Shown here: one piece after another, positions 52,124-62,121 of the stretch
How the letters are laid out: the number at the start of each line of letters is the position of its first letter
How positions within the stretch are numbered: the stretch's first letter is position 1
NCBI RefSeq assembly: GCF_002161055.1
Contig: NZ_NFLT01000001.1
Span: forward strand, 1 to 64,000
From: Tyzzerella sp. An114
Lineage (GTDB): Bacteria > Bacillota > Clostridia > Lachnospirales > Anaerotignaceae
Length of the DNA: 64,000 nucleotides
Direction of reading: 5' to 3'
The notes under the pieces: generated by a model
Seen by the model: only the letters and a program-made list of their open reading frames with translations
Told to the model about the DNA's origin: nothing
Database searches by the model: none
Program-made: the position numbers and the translations under genes

Positions 52124-52849
52124 TTATGATGAAGCAAAAGTAAAAAACACGACACTTTTAGCACCAGAAGATACAAGAAGTTTTGAACATTCATTTATTG
52201 TTGTACCTGTTGTAAATATATCATCAACAATCATTATTCTTTTATCCTGTATAATATCAGTATTTTTAATGTCAAAAGCATCTTTTATGTTATATATTTT
52301 TTCTTTAGGTTGAAGTCTACTTTGTGGAATTGTCTTTTTAATTCTCTCAATAACTGTATCACTGTACTCTATATTATATTTTTCACTTATAAAACGACCT
52401 ATAATATCAGCTTGATTAAAGCCTCTTTTTTTCATTTTACTTGAATGTATTGGAACAGGTATTATAATGTCAATATCATTCATAACATTAGGATAATTTC
52501 TTTCCAAAAATATACACATAAGTTCAGCCATATAAAAACCAAGTTTTTTAATTCCCTTATATTTAAAACGGGCTATACTTCTTTTTATAAGCCTATATTC
52601 AAAAGCAGAAAATCCAAAATCAAAGGCAAAAGACTTTTCCATACATCTCAAACATAAATTTCCATGCTCAACAGGTCTTCCGCATTTTTCACAAAACTTT
52701 CCCTTCAAAAAAGGTATATCATCACTACACTTTTTACATAAATATCCTTCTCTTATATTAAACTCAATAATATTACTGCAAACAGCACATTTAGGAGGAT
52801 AAATTACATTTATAATAAATTTAATAATATTTTTAATATACTTTCTCAT
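52124..52849 (-). CDS. comFC: ComFC-like phosphoribosyltransferase-family protein
   Basis: The 241-residue protein begins with a zinc-binding cysteine region: CAVC, CKKC, CEKCGRP and CLRC. It then has the phosphoribosyltransferase fold with IIPVPIHSSKMKKRGFNQA and the PRPP loop IMIVDDIFTTGTTI. In competent bacteria ComFC helps DNA uptake or recombination. Its start codon overlaps the recD2 stop codon by four bases. Confidence 0.93.
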   Translation of the reverse strand: MRKYIKNIIKFIINVIYPPKCAVCSNIIEFNIREGYLCKKCSDDIPFLKGKFCEKCGRPVEHGNLCLRCMEKSFAFDFGFSAFEYRLIKRSIARFKYKGIKKLGFYMAELMCIFLERNYPNVMNDIDIIIPVPIHSSKMKKRGFNQADIIGRFISEKYNIEYSDTVIERIKKTIPQSRLQPKEKIYNIKDAFDIKNTDIIQDKRIMIVDDIFTTGTTINECSKLLVSSGAKSVVFFTFASS

Positions 52850-55089
52850 AACTCCATATTCATAAAATCATAAAGACTTTGTATTCTATATGCAAGGGTT
52901 GAATATCTGTTTATCTCTCTGTTATTTAAAACCATAGATGAGACAGTCTCAACAAGTCCAACCAACACAACAAGTTTTCTAGCCCTTGTAACACCTGTAT
53001 AAAGTAAATTTCTTGACATAAGCATAGGAGGTCCACTGTGTATAGGCATAATTACAACAGGATATTCACTACCCTGTGACTTATGTATAGTAATAGCATA
53101 AGCAAGTTCCAACTCCTCAATTTGAGTAAAGTCATATACAACTTCCCTATTATCGTCAAACATAACTGTTATTGTCTCATCAACTTTATCAATAGACAGT
53201 ATTATACCTTGGTCACCATTAAAAACTCCTGCTCCCTCATCAATTTTTCTGCCTGCTTTATTATATATTTTCCATACAGCATTATAATTATTTTTAATCT
53301 GCATTACCTTATCCCCTTCACGGAATATAACATCTCTGAACTCTTTTTCTTTTTTATCTTTCTCAGGGGGATTTAATACACTTTGTAATACGGCATTAAG
53401 ATTTTGAACACCTATTTTACTTTTTCTCATAGGTGTTAAAACCTGTATATCTTCCATACTGTCACAATTTAGAAAATTAGGTATTCTCCTTGTAACAAGG
53501 TCAGCAATAGTTGTAACAACATCATCACCATTTAATCTTCTCAAGAAAAAGAAATCTTTTTCTTTCTCATTTAAAACAGGCTGTTCACCCATATTAATTC
53601 TATGAGCATTCATTACAATAGCACTTTCCTGTGCTTGACGGAATATTTTATCAAGTTTTACAACTTTAAGTTTTCCTGAATTTATAATATCTTTCAAAAC
53701 ATTTCCCGGACCAACAGAAGGAAGCTGGTCAACATCTCCCACAAGTATAAGCCTTGTACCTCTCGCAATAGCTCTTGTAAGACCAAACATAAGATTTATA
53801 TCAACCATTGAAGTTTCATCAATTATAATAACATCGGCATCAATAGTATTTTCTTCATTTTTATCATAAATTTGTCGTCTGCCTTCCTCATCAGCAAATG
53901 TTATACCTAAAAGCCTATGTATAGTTTGAGCCTCCATACCTGTTGCTTCTGTCATTCGTTTAGCTGCTCGTCCTGTTGGTGCTGCCAATACAATTTCATT
54001 TTCCTCATCAGACAGAATTTGTATTATAGTATTTATAGTTGTTGTTTTACCTGTTCCCGGACCACCTGTAATAATTAAAAGTCCATTGTTCATAGACTCC
54101 TTAACAGCTTCTCTCTGATTGACATCAAGAACAACTCCCGTTTTTCTCTCTGCTTTCTCAATTATTTTATCTATATTTTTATAATTTTCAGAGGAATATT
54201 CCATTGAAAGCTCAAGAAGTTTTCTAGCAACAGCAATTTCAGAATAATAATACATTGACAAATATACACAATCCACACCATTAATTTTTTCTTGCCAAAG
54301 TTGATTATCCACTTGTAACTCTTTAAGACAGTTTTCAATAATAAGTGGATTTATACCTAAAAGCTCCGATGTTGTTTGTATAAGCTCTGTTTTAGGCAAA
54401 TATACATGGCCATTTTGTGTAGCTTGATTTAAAACATACTTTACACCGGATTTTATACGGTTAGGGCTATCCGGTTCTATTCCCGAATTTTGAGCCATTT
54501 TATCGGCCATTTTAAAACCTATTCCCGAAATATCATCAGCCAATCTATAAGGATTTTCTTTCACAATCTCAAAGGTTTTACCCTTATATCTTTTATATAT
54601 TTTCATAGCATAGGAAGGAGTTACACCAAAATCCTGCAAAAAAAGCATAGCACGTCTAAGTTCGTGCTGTTCACAAAAAACATTATGTATTGTCATAGCT
54701 TTTTCATAGCTTATTCCCTTTATCTCTGCCAATTTATCAGGTTTCTCCTCTATAACATAAAATGAAGCCTCGCCGAATTTATCAACAATTCTTTCTGCTG
54801 TTTTCTTTCCTATACCCTTTATAACTCCTGAGGCAAGATATTTTTGTATTCCCTCGGCTGTTGTAGGTATTGTTTTTTCAAAAAAACTGACTTGAAATTG
54901 TTTTCCATAGGTAGGATGTACAGACCAATTTCCCGACATTGTTACTTCTTCGCCTTCATGTATCTGTGTTACATTTCCCACACAGGTCACTTCTTCCCCC
55001 TCAGAGTCAACAGAAAAAACACAATAACCGTTATCAATATTATGAAATATAATATCCTCAACAGAGCCTGTTATAACTATATTTTCCAA
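52846..55089 (-). CDS. recD2: RecD2 family DNA helicase (SF1B)
   Basis: The 747-residue helicase has an N-terminal OB-like region, a helix-hairpin-helix array (IKGIGKKTAERIVDKFG and AEIKGISYEKA) and the motor: motif I ITGGPGTGKTTTINT, AAPTGRAAKRM, DETSMVD, VGDVDQLPSVGPG and the C-terminal YAITIHKSQGSEYP. It unwinds 5' to 3' in repair without RecBC. The frame reaches GTG at 55137, but AAGGTGA sits just before TTG at 55089, which is preferred. Confidence 0.93.
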   Translation of the reverse strand: MENIVITGSVEDIIFHNIDNGYCVFSVDSEGEEVTCVGNVTQIHEGEEVTMSGNWSVHPTYGKQFQVSFFEKTIPTTAEGIQKYLASGVIKGIGKKTAERIVDKFGEASFYVIEEKPDKLAEIKGISYEKAMTIHNVFCEQHELRRAMLFLQDFGVTPSYAMKIYKRYKGKTFEIVKENPYRLADDISGIGFKMADKMAQNSGIEPDSPNRIKSGVKYVLNQATQNGHVYLPKTELIQTTSELLGINPLIIENCLKELQVDNQLWQEKINGVDCVYLSMYYYSEIAVARKLLELSMEYSSENYKNIDKIIEKAERKTGVVLDVNQREAVKESMNNGLLIITGGPGTGKTTTINTIIQILSDEENEIVLAAPTGRAAKRMTEATGMEAQTIHRLLGITFADEEGRRQIYDKNEENTIDADVIIIDETSMVDINLMFGLTRAIARGTRLILVGDVDQLPSVGPGNVLKDIINSGKLKVVKLDKIFRQAQESAIVMNAHRINMGEQPVLNEKEKDFFFLRRLNGDDVVTTIADLVTRRIPNFLNCDSMEDIQVLTPMRKSKIGVQNLNAVLQSVLNPPEKDKKEKEFRDVIFREGDKVMQIKNNYNAVWKIYNKAGRKIDEGAGVFNGDQGIILSIDKVDETITVMFDDNREVVYDFTQIEELELAYAITIHKSQGSEYPVVIMPIHSGPPMLMSRNLLYTGVTRARKLVVLVGLVETVSSMVLNNREINRYSTLAYRIQSLYDFMNMEL

Positions 55090-55148
55090 AAAATCACCTT
55101 CTTCTTGCCCAAAATCGATATTTATATATTGTACCACCTTTAAATATA

Positions 55149-55177
55149 TAAAAAAAGAGCCCTAATAAAATCAGGGC
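55149..55177 (-). terminator. Intrinsic terminator after metK
   Basis: GCCCT pairs with AGGGC around a nine-base loop and is followed by CTTTTTTT in the metK direction. Confidence 0.75.
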
Positions 55178-55197
55178 AATTTAAAACATACAATTTA

Positions 55198-56379
55198 TTA
55201 TTTAACAGCAGAGCTGAAAACTTCTGTTTTATCTATTTTTTCCCAAGGAAGGTTAAGGTCATTTCTTCCAAAGTGTCCATAAGCTGCTGTCTGTTTGTAT
55301 ATAGGTCTTCTAAGGTCAAAGTTTTTGATTATTGCAGCTGGACGAAGATCAAAGTTCTTTTTAACGATTTCTGTAATTTCAGCGTCTGAAATTTTACCTG
55401 TACCGTATGTATTTACAAGTATTGAAACAGGTTTAGCAACACCGATTGCATAAGAAAGCTGAATTTCACATTTTTTAGCTATTCCTGAAGCTACAATGTT
55501 TTTAGCAACATATCTTGCAGCATAGCAAGCTGAACGGTCAACTTTTGTAGGGTCTTTTCCTGAGAAAGCACCGCCACCGTGGCTAGCGTATCCGCCGTAT
55601 GTGTCAACTATAATCTTTCTTCCTGTAAGACCACTGTCACCCTGTGGACCACCTATAACAAATCTACCTGTTGGATTTATAAAGTATTTTGTTTTGTCAT
55701 CAAGAAGATTTTCAGGAATAACAACTTTTATAATATTTTCTTTAACATCTTTTTCAATCTGTTCCTGTGTAACATCTGGGCTATGCTGTGTTGAAAGAAC
55801 GATAGTGTCAATTCTTACAACTTTGTCATCATCATATTCAACAGTAACCTGTGCTTTACCGTCTGGACGAAGATAAGGCATTGTTCCGTCTTTTCTAACC
55901 TCTGTAAGTCTTCTTGTAAGTTTATGAGCAAGATATATAGGCATAGGCATATATTCTTCTGTCTCATCACAAGCGAAACCAAACATCATACCCTGGTCAC
56001 CAGCACCTGTGTCAAATTCACTTGTGTCCTCGCCAGTTTTATTTTCATAAGCTTTATCAACACCCATAGCAATGTCAGGTGACTGACCATGTAAAGATGT
56101 TATAACTGAGCAAGAATCACAGTCGAAACCATATTTTGCTCTGTCGTAACCAATTTCACGAACTGTTTCACGAACGATGTTTTCAACATCTACATAACAA
56201 TCAGTTGTAATTTCACCCATAACAAAAACTATACCTGTTGTTGTACAAGTTTCACAAGCAACACGAGCCATAGGGTCTTTTGCAAGAATATTATCAAGAA
56301 TTGCGTCAGAAATCTGGTCACAGATTTTATCTGGATGTCCCTCTGTTACAGACTCTGAAGTAAATAATCTTTTAGCCAT
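55198..56379 (-). CDS. metK: S-adenosylmethionine synthetase
   Basis: The 393-residue cytosolic enzyme makes SAM from methionine and ATP. Seen: [24 protein letters not shown] at the N-terminus, [12 protein letters not shown], and [15 protein letters not shown] near the C-terminus, all MetK signatures. The length is normal. The ATG follows GGAGG. The leader is a SAM-I riboswitch with its own terminator, giving feedback control by the product. Confidence 0.98.
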   Translation of the reverse strand: MAKRLFTSESVTEGHPDKICDQISDAILDNILAKDPMARVACETCTTTGIVFVMGEITTDCYVDVENIVRETVREIGYDRAKYGFDCDSCSVITSLHGQSPDIAMGVDKAYENKTGEDTSEFDTGAGDQGMMFGFACDETEEYMPMPIYLAHKLTRRLTEVRKDGTMPYLRPDGKAQVTVEYDDDKVVRIDTIVLSTQHSPDVTQEQIEKDVKENIIKVVIPENLLDDKTKYFINPTGRFVIGGPQGDSGLTGRKIIVDTYGGYASHGGGAFSGKDPTKVDRSACYAARYVAKNIVASGIAKKCEIQLSYAIGVAKPVSILVNTYGTGKISDAEITEIVKKNFDLRPAAIIKNFDLRRPIYKQTAAYGHFGRNDLNLPWEKIDKTEVFSSAVK

Positions 56380-56432
56380 TTTTAAACCTCCTAATGATTA
56401 CTGTTTTATTTATAAAATTTGTTTTTTTGCAA

Positions 56433-56454
56433 TAAAAAAAGCCTCTAGGGCTTA
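56433..56454 (-). terminator. Expression-platform terminator of the SAM-I riboswitch
   Basis: AAGCC pairs with GGCTT around CTAGA-like loop bases and is followed by TTTTTTT, 54 bases before the metK start codon. Confidence 0.8.
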
Positions 56455-56459
56455 ATAAC

Positions 56460-56575
56460 AAAATCCTCATCTTCCACAATATATTTATATATAATGCGGG
56501 GGAATTGGCACCGTGCTATTATGCCGGTTGCCGGGTGTCACAGGGCCCTGTCCCTCAACCTCTCTTGATAAGTTT
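56460..56575 (-). promoter_or_regulatory. SAM-I (S-box) riboswitch
   Basis: In the transcript: CTTATCAAGAGAGGTTGAGG, then GACAGGGCCCTGTGACACCC, GGCAACC, GGTGCCAATTCC and the closing GATGAGGA. These are the S-box conserved elements in order. When SAM binds, the terminator at 56433 forms and metK is turned off. Confidence 0.97.
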
Positions 56576-56592
56576 ATATTCAATTCTGTGAT

Positions 56593-56621
56593 ATTATATC
56601 AATATAATCCACTATTGTCAA
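56593..56621 (-). promoter_or_regulatory. metK promoter
   Basis: On the minus strand a perfect TTGACA (56621-56616) and TATAAT (56598-56593) are 17 bases apart, just upstream of the riboswitch. Confidence 0.9.
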
Positions 56622-56683
56622 CAATATTTTTTAAAAACAGCAGACACATATAAAATATATGTATCTGCTTATAATTTCAAATA

Positions 56684-57766
56684 TTATTCTTCATCTTCTT
56701 TTGTTGCTACAAAATCAGAAGATTTATTATTGTGTGGTTTTCCGAAAATATCAAATTTGCCTTTTCCTCTACCTTCACCGAGGAATTCAATATATTTTCC
56801 TGTACCAATAGCAACACAAGAAACTGAGTCCTCTGCAATAATTGCATTTATGCCTGTTCTTGATTTTATAAGTTTATCAAGACCATAGAGAAGACTTCCA
56901 CCACCTGTCATTACAATACCTCTATCAGAAATATCAGCAGCAAGTTCAGGAGGAGTTTTTTCTAAAACTGTATGTACAGCGTCACATATAGCGAGAACAG
57001 ACTCTTTTAAAGCCTCATGCATTTCCTCTGATGTAACAGTAATATTTTTAGGAAGACCTGTTATAAGGTTTCTACCTCTAACCTCAAGGCTTACAGGGGT
57101 TGTCCTCTCATAAGCTGTACCAACATGTATTTTAAGGTCCTCAGCAGTTCTCTCACCAATAAGGACATTATGTTTCTTTCTCATATATCTTATAATATTT
57201 TCGTCAAAGTTATCTCCGGCAATTTTTAAAGATGTGCTAACAACAGTACCACCTAAAGATATTACAGCAATATCAGTTGTACCGCCTCCAATATCAACAA
57301 CCATGCTTCCGCAAGCTCTTGAAATATCAATACCAGCACCAATAGCCGCAGCGATAGGCTCCTCTATAATATGAACCTGTCTAGCACCAGCCTGTTTTGT
57401 AGCATCCTCAACAGCACGTCTTTCAACTTCTGTTACACTGCTAGGAACGCAAACAGCGATAGTAGGTTTAACAAAAGAGCGTTTTCCTATTGCTTTTTCA
57501 ATAAAATATTTAAGCATTTTTTCAGTGATTTCATAATTTGAAATAACACCTTCACGGAGAGGTCTTATTGCAACAATATTTCCCGGAGTTCTTCCGAGCA
57601 TTCTTCTTGCCTCCTCACCAACAGCAAGAATAGTATTTGTATCTTTATCAATAGCAACAACAGAGGGTTCTCTTATAACAATCCCCTGACCTTTTATATA
57701 AACCAGAACTGTGGCAGTACCAAGGTCTATACCTATGTCCTCGCCAAATCCCATAAAACCAAACAT
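56684..57766 (-). CDS. Actin-like rod shape protein (MreB/Mbl family)
   Basis: The 360-residue protein builds membrane-bound filaments guiding lateral wall synthesis. Phosphate loops IGIDLGTATVLVYIKGQGI and VVDIGGGTTDIAVISLGG, and the adenosine motif VMTGGGSLLYGLDKLI, are clear. The start is the ATG at 57766 behind AAAAGGAG, with the usual short amphipathic-like MFGFMGFGED N-terminus; the frame extends to 57811. No mreC or mreD follows, as for Mbl-type genes. A Lys/Asp-rich tail after residue 335 is extra. Confidence 0.93.
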   Translation of the reverse strand: MFGFMGFGEDIGIDLGTATVLVYIKGQGIVIREPSVVAIDKDTNTILAVGEEARRMLGRTPGNIVAIRPLREGVISNYEITEKMLKYFIEKAIGKRSFVKPTIAVCVPSSVTEVERRAVEDATKQAGARQVHIIEEPIAAAIGAGIDISRACGSMVVDIGGGTTDIAVISLGGTVVSTSLKIAGDNFDENIIRYMRKKHNVLIGERTAEDLKIHVGTAYERTTPVSLEVRGRNLITGLPKNITVTSEEMHEALKESVLAICDAVHTVLEKTPPELAADISDRGIVMTGGGSLLYGLDKLIKSRTGINAIIAEDSVSCVAIGTGKYIEFLGEGRGKGKFDIFGKPHNNKSSDFVATKEDEE

Positions 57767-57894
57767 GGCAATTCTCCTTTTCATTGCAAAATACATTCCC
57801 ATAACCTTCAATAATTATACATAATTATTCCGTTCTTTTAAAGAGAATAGACAAAAATATATAAAAATCGTCAATATAGTCATTTAATAAAAAA

Positions 57895-57922
57895 GACAGA
57901 ATCTTTTTTTAGAGATTCTGTC
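57895..57922 (-). terminator. Terminator after ctpA
   Basis: GACAGAATCT pairs with AGATTCTGTC, followed in the ctpA direction by TTTTTT. Confidence 0.85.
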
Positions 57923-57954
57923 AACATAAAATCACAAAATATAGAACTACTGTG

Positions 57955-59139
57955 TTATTTTAACTGTTCCTCTATAACCTCCAAAGCTTTTTGAAGCTGA
58001 GTATCTTTGTCTTCTTCTATTGTAAGCTGGTACTGAAGTTCTTCTGGAAGCTCAACAACATAATCTGGTGTGATACCTTCACCCTGTATACAAACTCCCT
58101 TAGGTGTATAATATTTCTGTATTGTTATTTTAAGTCCTGAACCGTCAGAAAGAGGATAAAGCCCTTGAACAAGACCTTTTCCAAAAGTCTGTGTTCCAAC
58201 AAGTTTTCCTGTTCCTGTATCCTGAACAGCACCGGAAAGAATTTCAGAAGCACTGGCACTATTGCCATTTACAAGAACACAGAGAGGAATATTTATACAA
58301 TTAGCATCAGAAGTATAATCCTCACGTTTTCCCTCTTTATCTATTGTATATACAAGTGTTCCTTCCGGTATAAGCATATCTGTTATTTTCTCAACAACGT
58401 CAAGATTTCCTCCCGGATTATTTCTGACATCAATAACAAGACCTTTTATATTTTGTCCCATAAGATTGTCATAATGCTCTTTAAACTGGTCATATGTATT
58501 TTCTTTAAAACTTGTTATTCTTAAATATCCAATATTGTCATCAACAATTTTACTTTCAACAGTCTGAACATTTATTTTTTCTCTTACAATGTCAAAATCT
58601 TTTATCTCACCTGTACTCTGTCTATAAATAGTAACTTTAACAGATGTACCTTCCTCACCTTTTATAAGTTTTATAGCTTCATCTATGCTTTCAGCTGAAA
58701 CATCTGTATCATTTACTTTTATTATTCTATCATCAGGAAGTATTCCCGCTTTTTCCGCTGGTGTTCCAATAATAGGAGAAATTACACGAATACTTCCGTC
58801 TGTTGTGTCACCTATAACTTCAACGCCTATTCCGTAAAATTCACCTTCATTATCTTCTAAAAACTGAGAAAACTCCTCAGCTGTCATATAATCAGTATAT
58901 GGGTCTCCTAAGGCTCTAACCATACCGTCATATACTCCTTCTTCCATTTTGTCAAAGTCAATTTCATCAACATACTTTTGGTCAAGTATTGTAGCTATTG
59001 TTGATATTTTTTCGGAAAGCCCCATATCTTTATACATACCTATACCAAGAGCAGATACAGCAAAATTACCACCTATACCTACAACAACAGTAAGGGCAAT
59101 ACCAAGTATGAGACCTTTCAAAAATGGTCTTTTTTTCAT
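57955..59139 (-). CDS. S41 family carboxy-terminal processing protease (CtpA/CtpB-like)
   Basis: The 394-residue exported protease has an N-terminal membrane anchor (about 9-30), a PDZ domain (about 95-185; GEFYGIGVEV and VISPIIGTPAEKAGILPDD), and the S41 domain. Catalytic Ser is in NGNSASASEIL and Lys in GTQTFGKGLVQG. Family members cut proteins at C-termini during wall growth or sporulation. It follows the M23 gene by 109 bases and has its own terminator. Confidence 0.93.
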   Translation of the reverse strand: MKKRPFLKGLILGIALTVVVGIGGNFAVSALGIGMYKDMGLSEKISTIATILDQKYVDEIDFDKMEEGVYDGMVRALGDPYTDYMTAEEFSQFLEDNEGEFYGIGVEVIGDTTDGSIRVISPIIGTPAEKAGILPDDRIIKVNDTDVSAESIDEAIKLIKGEEGTSVKVTIYRQSTGEIKDFDIVREKINVQTVESKIVDDNIGYLRITSFKENTYDQFKEHYDNLMGQNIKGLVIDVRNNPGGNLDVVEKITDMLIPEGTLVYTIDKEGKREDYTSDANCINIPLCVLVNGNSASASEILSGAVQDTGTGKLVGTQTFGKGLVQGLYPLSDGSGLKITIQKYYTPKGVCIQGEGITPDYVVELPEELQYQLTIEEDKDTQLQKALEVIEEQLK

Positions 59140-59198
59140 AACTTCACTCCTGATTTTTGTTATTATAAATTCTATTAAAAAAATTTTTATATTATTCT

Positions 59199-59241
59199 AA
59201 AAAAGGCTAAAAGGCATAAAAGCCTTAAAGCCCCTTTTTTT
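59199..59241 (-). terminator. Hairpin terminator after the M23 gene
   Basis: GGCTTTAAGGC pairs imperfectly with GCCTTTTAGCC, followed by TTTTTT in the minus direction. Confidence 0.65.
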
Positions 59242-59248
59242 TAATATA

Positions 59249-60424
59249 TTATACTCCTAAATATGGTTTAGGACTTGTGTGACTGCCGTTAAGTCTAACC
59301 TCAAAGTGACAGTGATTTCCAGTAGAATTTCCTGTACTTCCTGCTTTAGCTATAACTTGTCCTCTTGAAACAGTATCACCTTTTGAAACTACAAGTTTTG
59401 AGTTATGACCGTAAAGAGTAACCAATCCGCCCCCGTGATTAATCATTACTGTATATCCATAACCATTCATGTAGCTTGCATATATTACAGTGCCCGCCTC
59501 AGCAGCAACAATGTTTGCACCGTAAGAAGCCGGTATGTCATAACCTGTGTGGAATTCGCTTCCACTTCCAATAGGTCTTGACCTATAACCGTAACCACTG
59601 CTTATGTAAGAACGTCCAGGAACAGGCCAAGCAAACTGACCTCCTGTATATGTAACGTTGCCCATTGCTGAGCCACCTGAATTTGATGAACTTCTTGTAG
59701 AAGCTGCACTTGCCTGAGCTATAAGACTTTCAACTTCTTTACTTGCCTTATCCCATGAAGCAAGCTCCTGTTCATATTTTGCAGCGTCAAGCTGATACTG
59801 GCTGTATGTAGCTTGTTTTTCAGCCATTTTTGCATTGAGTTCATCAGTTTTTGTCTGTTGTTCAGCCACAAGGACTTCAACTCTCGTTTTGTCCTCTGCA
59901 ATCTCTTTTGTTTTTTCTTCAATAACTCTTTCGCTTTCCTTTAATTCTCCTAAAAGCTTGTTGTCATAATTCATAATGTCGTTTACATACTGCATTCTAG
60001 TGAGAAAATCAGTAAAGCTCTCTGCACTTAATATAATCTGAAGATAGCCTATTGAACCATTTTCATGTAAGAATTTAATTCTTGTCTCAAAACTCTTAAG
60101 CTGAGCTTCTTTTTTATCTGTTGCTTCTTTAAGCTGTATTTCAGACTCTGCAAGTCTTGCTGTCACTTCATTAAGTTCTGTTTTAACTGCATCAAGCTGA
60201 TTTTGAGCCTCAGTAACAACCTTATCAAGACTCTCAATCTCAGCACTTATATCCTGCTGTTTAGCTTTTGTCTCATTAAGTGCATTCTGTGTTTGCTGTT
60301 TTTTGTTTGCCAAGTCACTCTGCTCCTGTTTAAGCTCATTGAGAGTTTTGGCATCTGCCACCTGACTAAAAGCAAGTGAGAAAGCAAATGTAACAGCAAA
60401 AAAACCTCTTAAATACTTCTTCAT
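59249..60424 (-). CDS. M23 murein hydrolase / EnvC-type activator with coiled coil
   Basis: The 391-residue exported protein has a signal peptide (1-25), a long coiled coil (about 26-230) and a LytM domain (about 265-391). Zinc ligands are all visible: His and Asp in FHTGYDIPA and the HxH in NHCHFEVRL, plus the YGHNSKL strand. With all ligands kept, it could cut peptidoglycan itself. Placed directly after ftsEX, it matches the FtsEX-controlled hydrolase role known from PcsB, CwlO and EnvC systems. Confidence 0.93.
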   Translation of the reverse strand: MKKYLRGFFAVTFAFSLAFSQVADAKTLNELKQEQSDLANKKQQTQNALNETKAKQQDISAEIESLDKVVTEAQNQLDAVKTELNEVTARLAESEIQLKEATDKKEAQLKSFETRIKFLHENGSIGYLQIILSAESFTDFLTRMQYVNDIMNYDNKLLGELKESERVIEEKTKEIAEDKTRVEVLVAEQQTKTDELNAKMAEKQATYSQYQLDAAKYEQELASWDKASKEVESLIAQASAASTRSSSNSGGSAMGNVTYTGGQFAWPVPGRSYISSGYGYRSRPIGSGSEFHTGYDIPASYGANIVAAEAGTVIYASYMNGYGYTVMINHGGGLVTLYGHNSKLVVSKGDTVSRGQVIAKAGSTGNSTGNHCHFEVRLNGSHTSPKPYLGV

Positions 60425-60449
60425 TATTTGTTTCCTTCCTTTGAAAAAA

Positions 60450-61349
60450 TTATACTTTGAGGTGTTTTCTTATAGATGTAACACTTCCGACAGTTCCCAA
60501 AAGTATTCCTGCCAGTATTGAAACAGGTACAAGCACAGAGAAAATGTCTATACTGTATCTGAAAGTAACCATATTTTTAATTACTGGCAGATTTGTGTAT
60601 AATACATCTATTATTTTACTGTATGCCGGCCAAGAAATCAACATAGGAATGAGAGAACCAATAATTCCTATTAACATTCCTTCTATGATGAAAGGCCAAC
60701 GTATAAACCAGTCTGTGGCACCTACATATTTCATAATGTTTATTTCATTTCTTCTTGAGTATACAGAAATCTTTATTGTATTCATAATTATAACAATGGA
60801 TATAACACCAAGTATAATTATTACTAAAACACCTGTAACCTGAGTAATATTATTTATTTTAATTAAAACTTCTGTCTCTGTATGGGCATCTCTTACACTG
60901 TCAATACCTTCAATTTCAGATAAAGCTTTTGAAACGTCTCCCTGATATTCAACACCTTCAAGGGCTATTTCAAAAGAGCTTGAAAGAGGATTATTTTCAC
61001 CACTAAATCCATCAAGTATTCCAGCCATATCCCAATCTTCCTGAAGTTCTTTAAGGGCATCATCAGGAGATGTATATATAACCTGTTTAACATGAGGAAT
61101 TTCTTTTATTTCAGTACTTATTCTCTCAACATCTTCACTTGTAAGTTCTTCATTCAAAAATACTGCAATTCCAATGGAGTCTTCCATCTGTCTTAAAACA
61201 TACTGAAGATTACTCACAACACAGTATGAGAAAGACATAATAAAAATACATGCTGCAACAGTAGCAATAGATGCAACTGTCATAAGTCTGTTTCTTAAAA
61301 GGCTTGTGAAGCCCTCTTTAAAATAATATCTTATAGAACTAGGCCTCAT
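60450..61349 (-). CDS. ftsX: FtsX cell-division ABC permease-like protein
   Basis: The 300-residue protein has four membrane segments with a large extracellular loop (about 50-165) between the first and second. The N-terminal block PSSIRYYFKEGFTSLLRNRLMT is typical of FtsX. It works with FtsE to switch on a wall hydrolase, here likely the M23 protein encoded next. Of several in-frame ATG codons, the one at 61349 is best placed behind AGGTGG. It overlaps ftsE by 11 bases. Confidence 0.94.
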   Translation of the reverse strand: MRPSSIRYYFKEGFTSLLRNRLMTVASIATVAACIFIMSFSYCVVSNLQYVLRQMEDSIGIAVFLNEELTSEDVERISTEIKEIPHVKQVIYTSPDDALKELQEDWDMAGILDGFSGENNPLSSSFEIALEGVEYQGDVSKALSEIEGIDSVRDAHTETEVLIKINNITQVTGVLVIIILGVISIVIIMNTIKISVYSRRNEINIMKYVGATDWFIRWPFIIEGMLIGIIGSLIPMLISWPAYSKIIDVLYTNLPVIKNMVTFRYSIDIFSVLVPVSILAGILLGTVGSVTSIRKHLKV

Positions 61350-62025
61350 TATCATAACCACCTTTTTCAACATCTCTTATAATAACACCTTTTTTAAGTG
61401 TTATAACTCTTTTTTGCATAGCGTCAACAATATCTTTAGCATGAGTAGCAACAACAACAGTTGTACCTCTGCTGTTTATATCCTCAAGCAAATTCATAAT
61501 ACCCCAAGCAGTATCAGGGTCAAGGTTTCCTGTTGGTTCGTCTGCAATAAGTATAGGTGGATTATTAACAATAGCTCTAGCAAGAGCAGTTCTCTGCTGT
61601 TCACCACCAGAAAGCTGATTTGGATAAGCTCTCAATTTTTTCTGCAAACCTACAAGAGAAAGAACTGTTGGAACATTTCTTCTTATTATTCTTGAAGGTG
61701 CTTCAATTACCCTCATAGCAAAAGCAACATTTTCATATACTGTTTTGTTTGGCAAAAGTCTAAAGTCTTGGAAAACAACACCAAGGTTTCTTCTGAGATA
61801 AGGTATCTCATTTCTGGCAAGATTTGTTGTATCTATACCATTTATAGTAATTTTTCCTTCTGTGGGGTCAAGCTCTTTCAAAAGGAGCTTTATAAGAGTT
61901 GATTTTCCGGAACCACTGGAACCGATTATGAAAACAAACTCGCCTTTTTTGATGTGTATTGAAACTCCCTTAAGGGCTTGGGAGCCGTTAGGATACACTT
62001 TTTTAACATTTTCAAGTTGTATCAA
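61339..62025 (-). CDS. ftsE: FtsE cell-division ATPase
   Basis: The 228-residue ABC ATPase has Walker A IGSSGSGKSTLIKL, Q-loop VFQDFRLLPNKTVYEN, signature LSGGEQQRTALARA, Walker B ILIADEPTGNLD and H-loop ATHAKDI, all as in FtsE. It drives FtsX through ATP hydrolysis. It heads the ftsE-ftsX-M23 operon. GGAAGATT precedes the ATG. Confidence 0.95.
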   Translation of the reverse strand: MIQLENVKKVYPNGSQALKGVSIHIKKGEFVFIIGSSGSGKSTLIKLLLKELDPTEGKITINGIDTTNLARNEIPYLRRNLGVVFQDFRLLPNKTVYENVAFAMRVIEAPSRIIRRNVPTVLSLVGLQKKLRAYPNQLSGGEQQRTALARAIVNNPPILIADEPTGNLDPDTAWGIMNLLEDINSRGTTVVVATHAKDIVDAMQKRVITLKKGVIIRDVEKGGYDNEA

Positions 62026-62049
62026 AAAAATCTTCCTTTCTTAACTCAT

Positions 62050-62097
62050 AAAAAGACAGGGAACGCCCCTTTTTTTTAAATTACGCCCCTGTCCTTT
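62050..62097 (-). terminator. Hairpin terminator after the CdaR-type gene
   Basis: GACAGGG and CCCTGTC pair around a long AT-rich loop that includes a second GGGGCG/CGCCCC possibility. T runs follow in the minus direction. Confidence 0.65.
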
Positions 62098-62121
62098 GCA
62101 TTGTGTATTATTTTTTAAATT

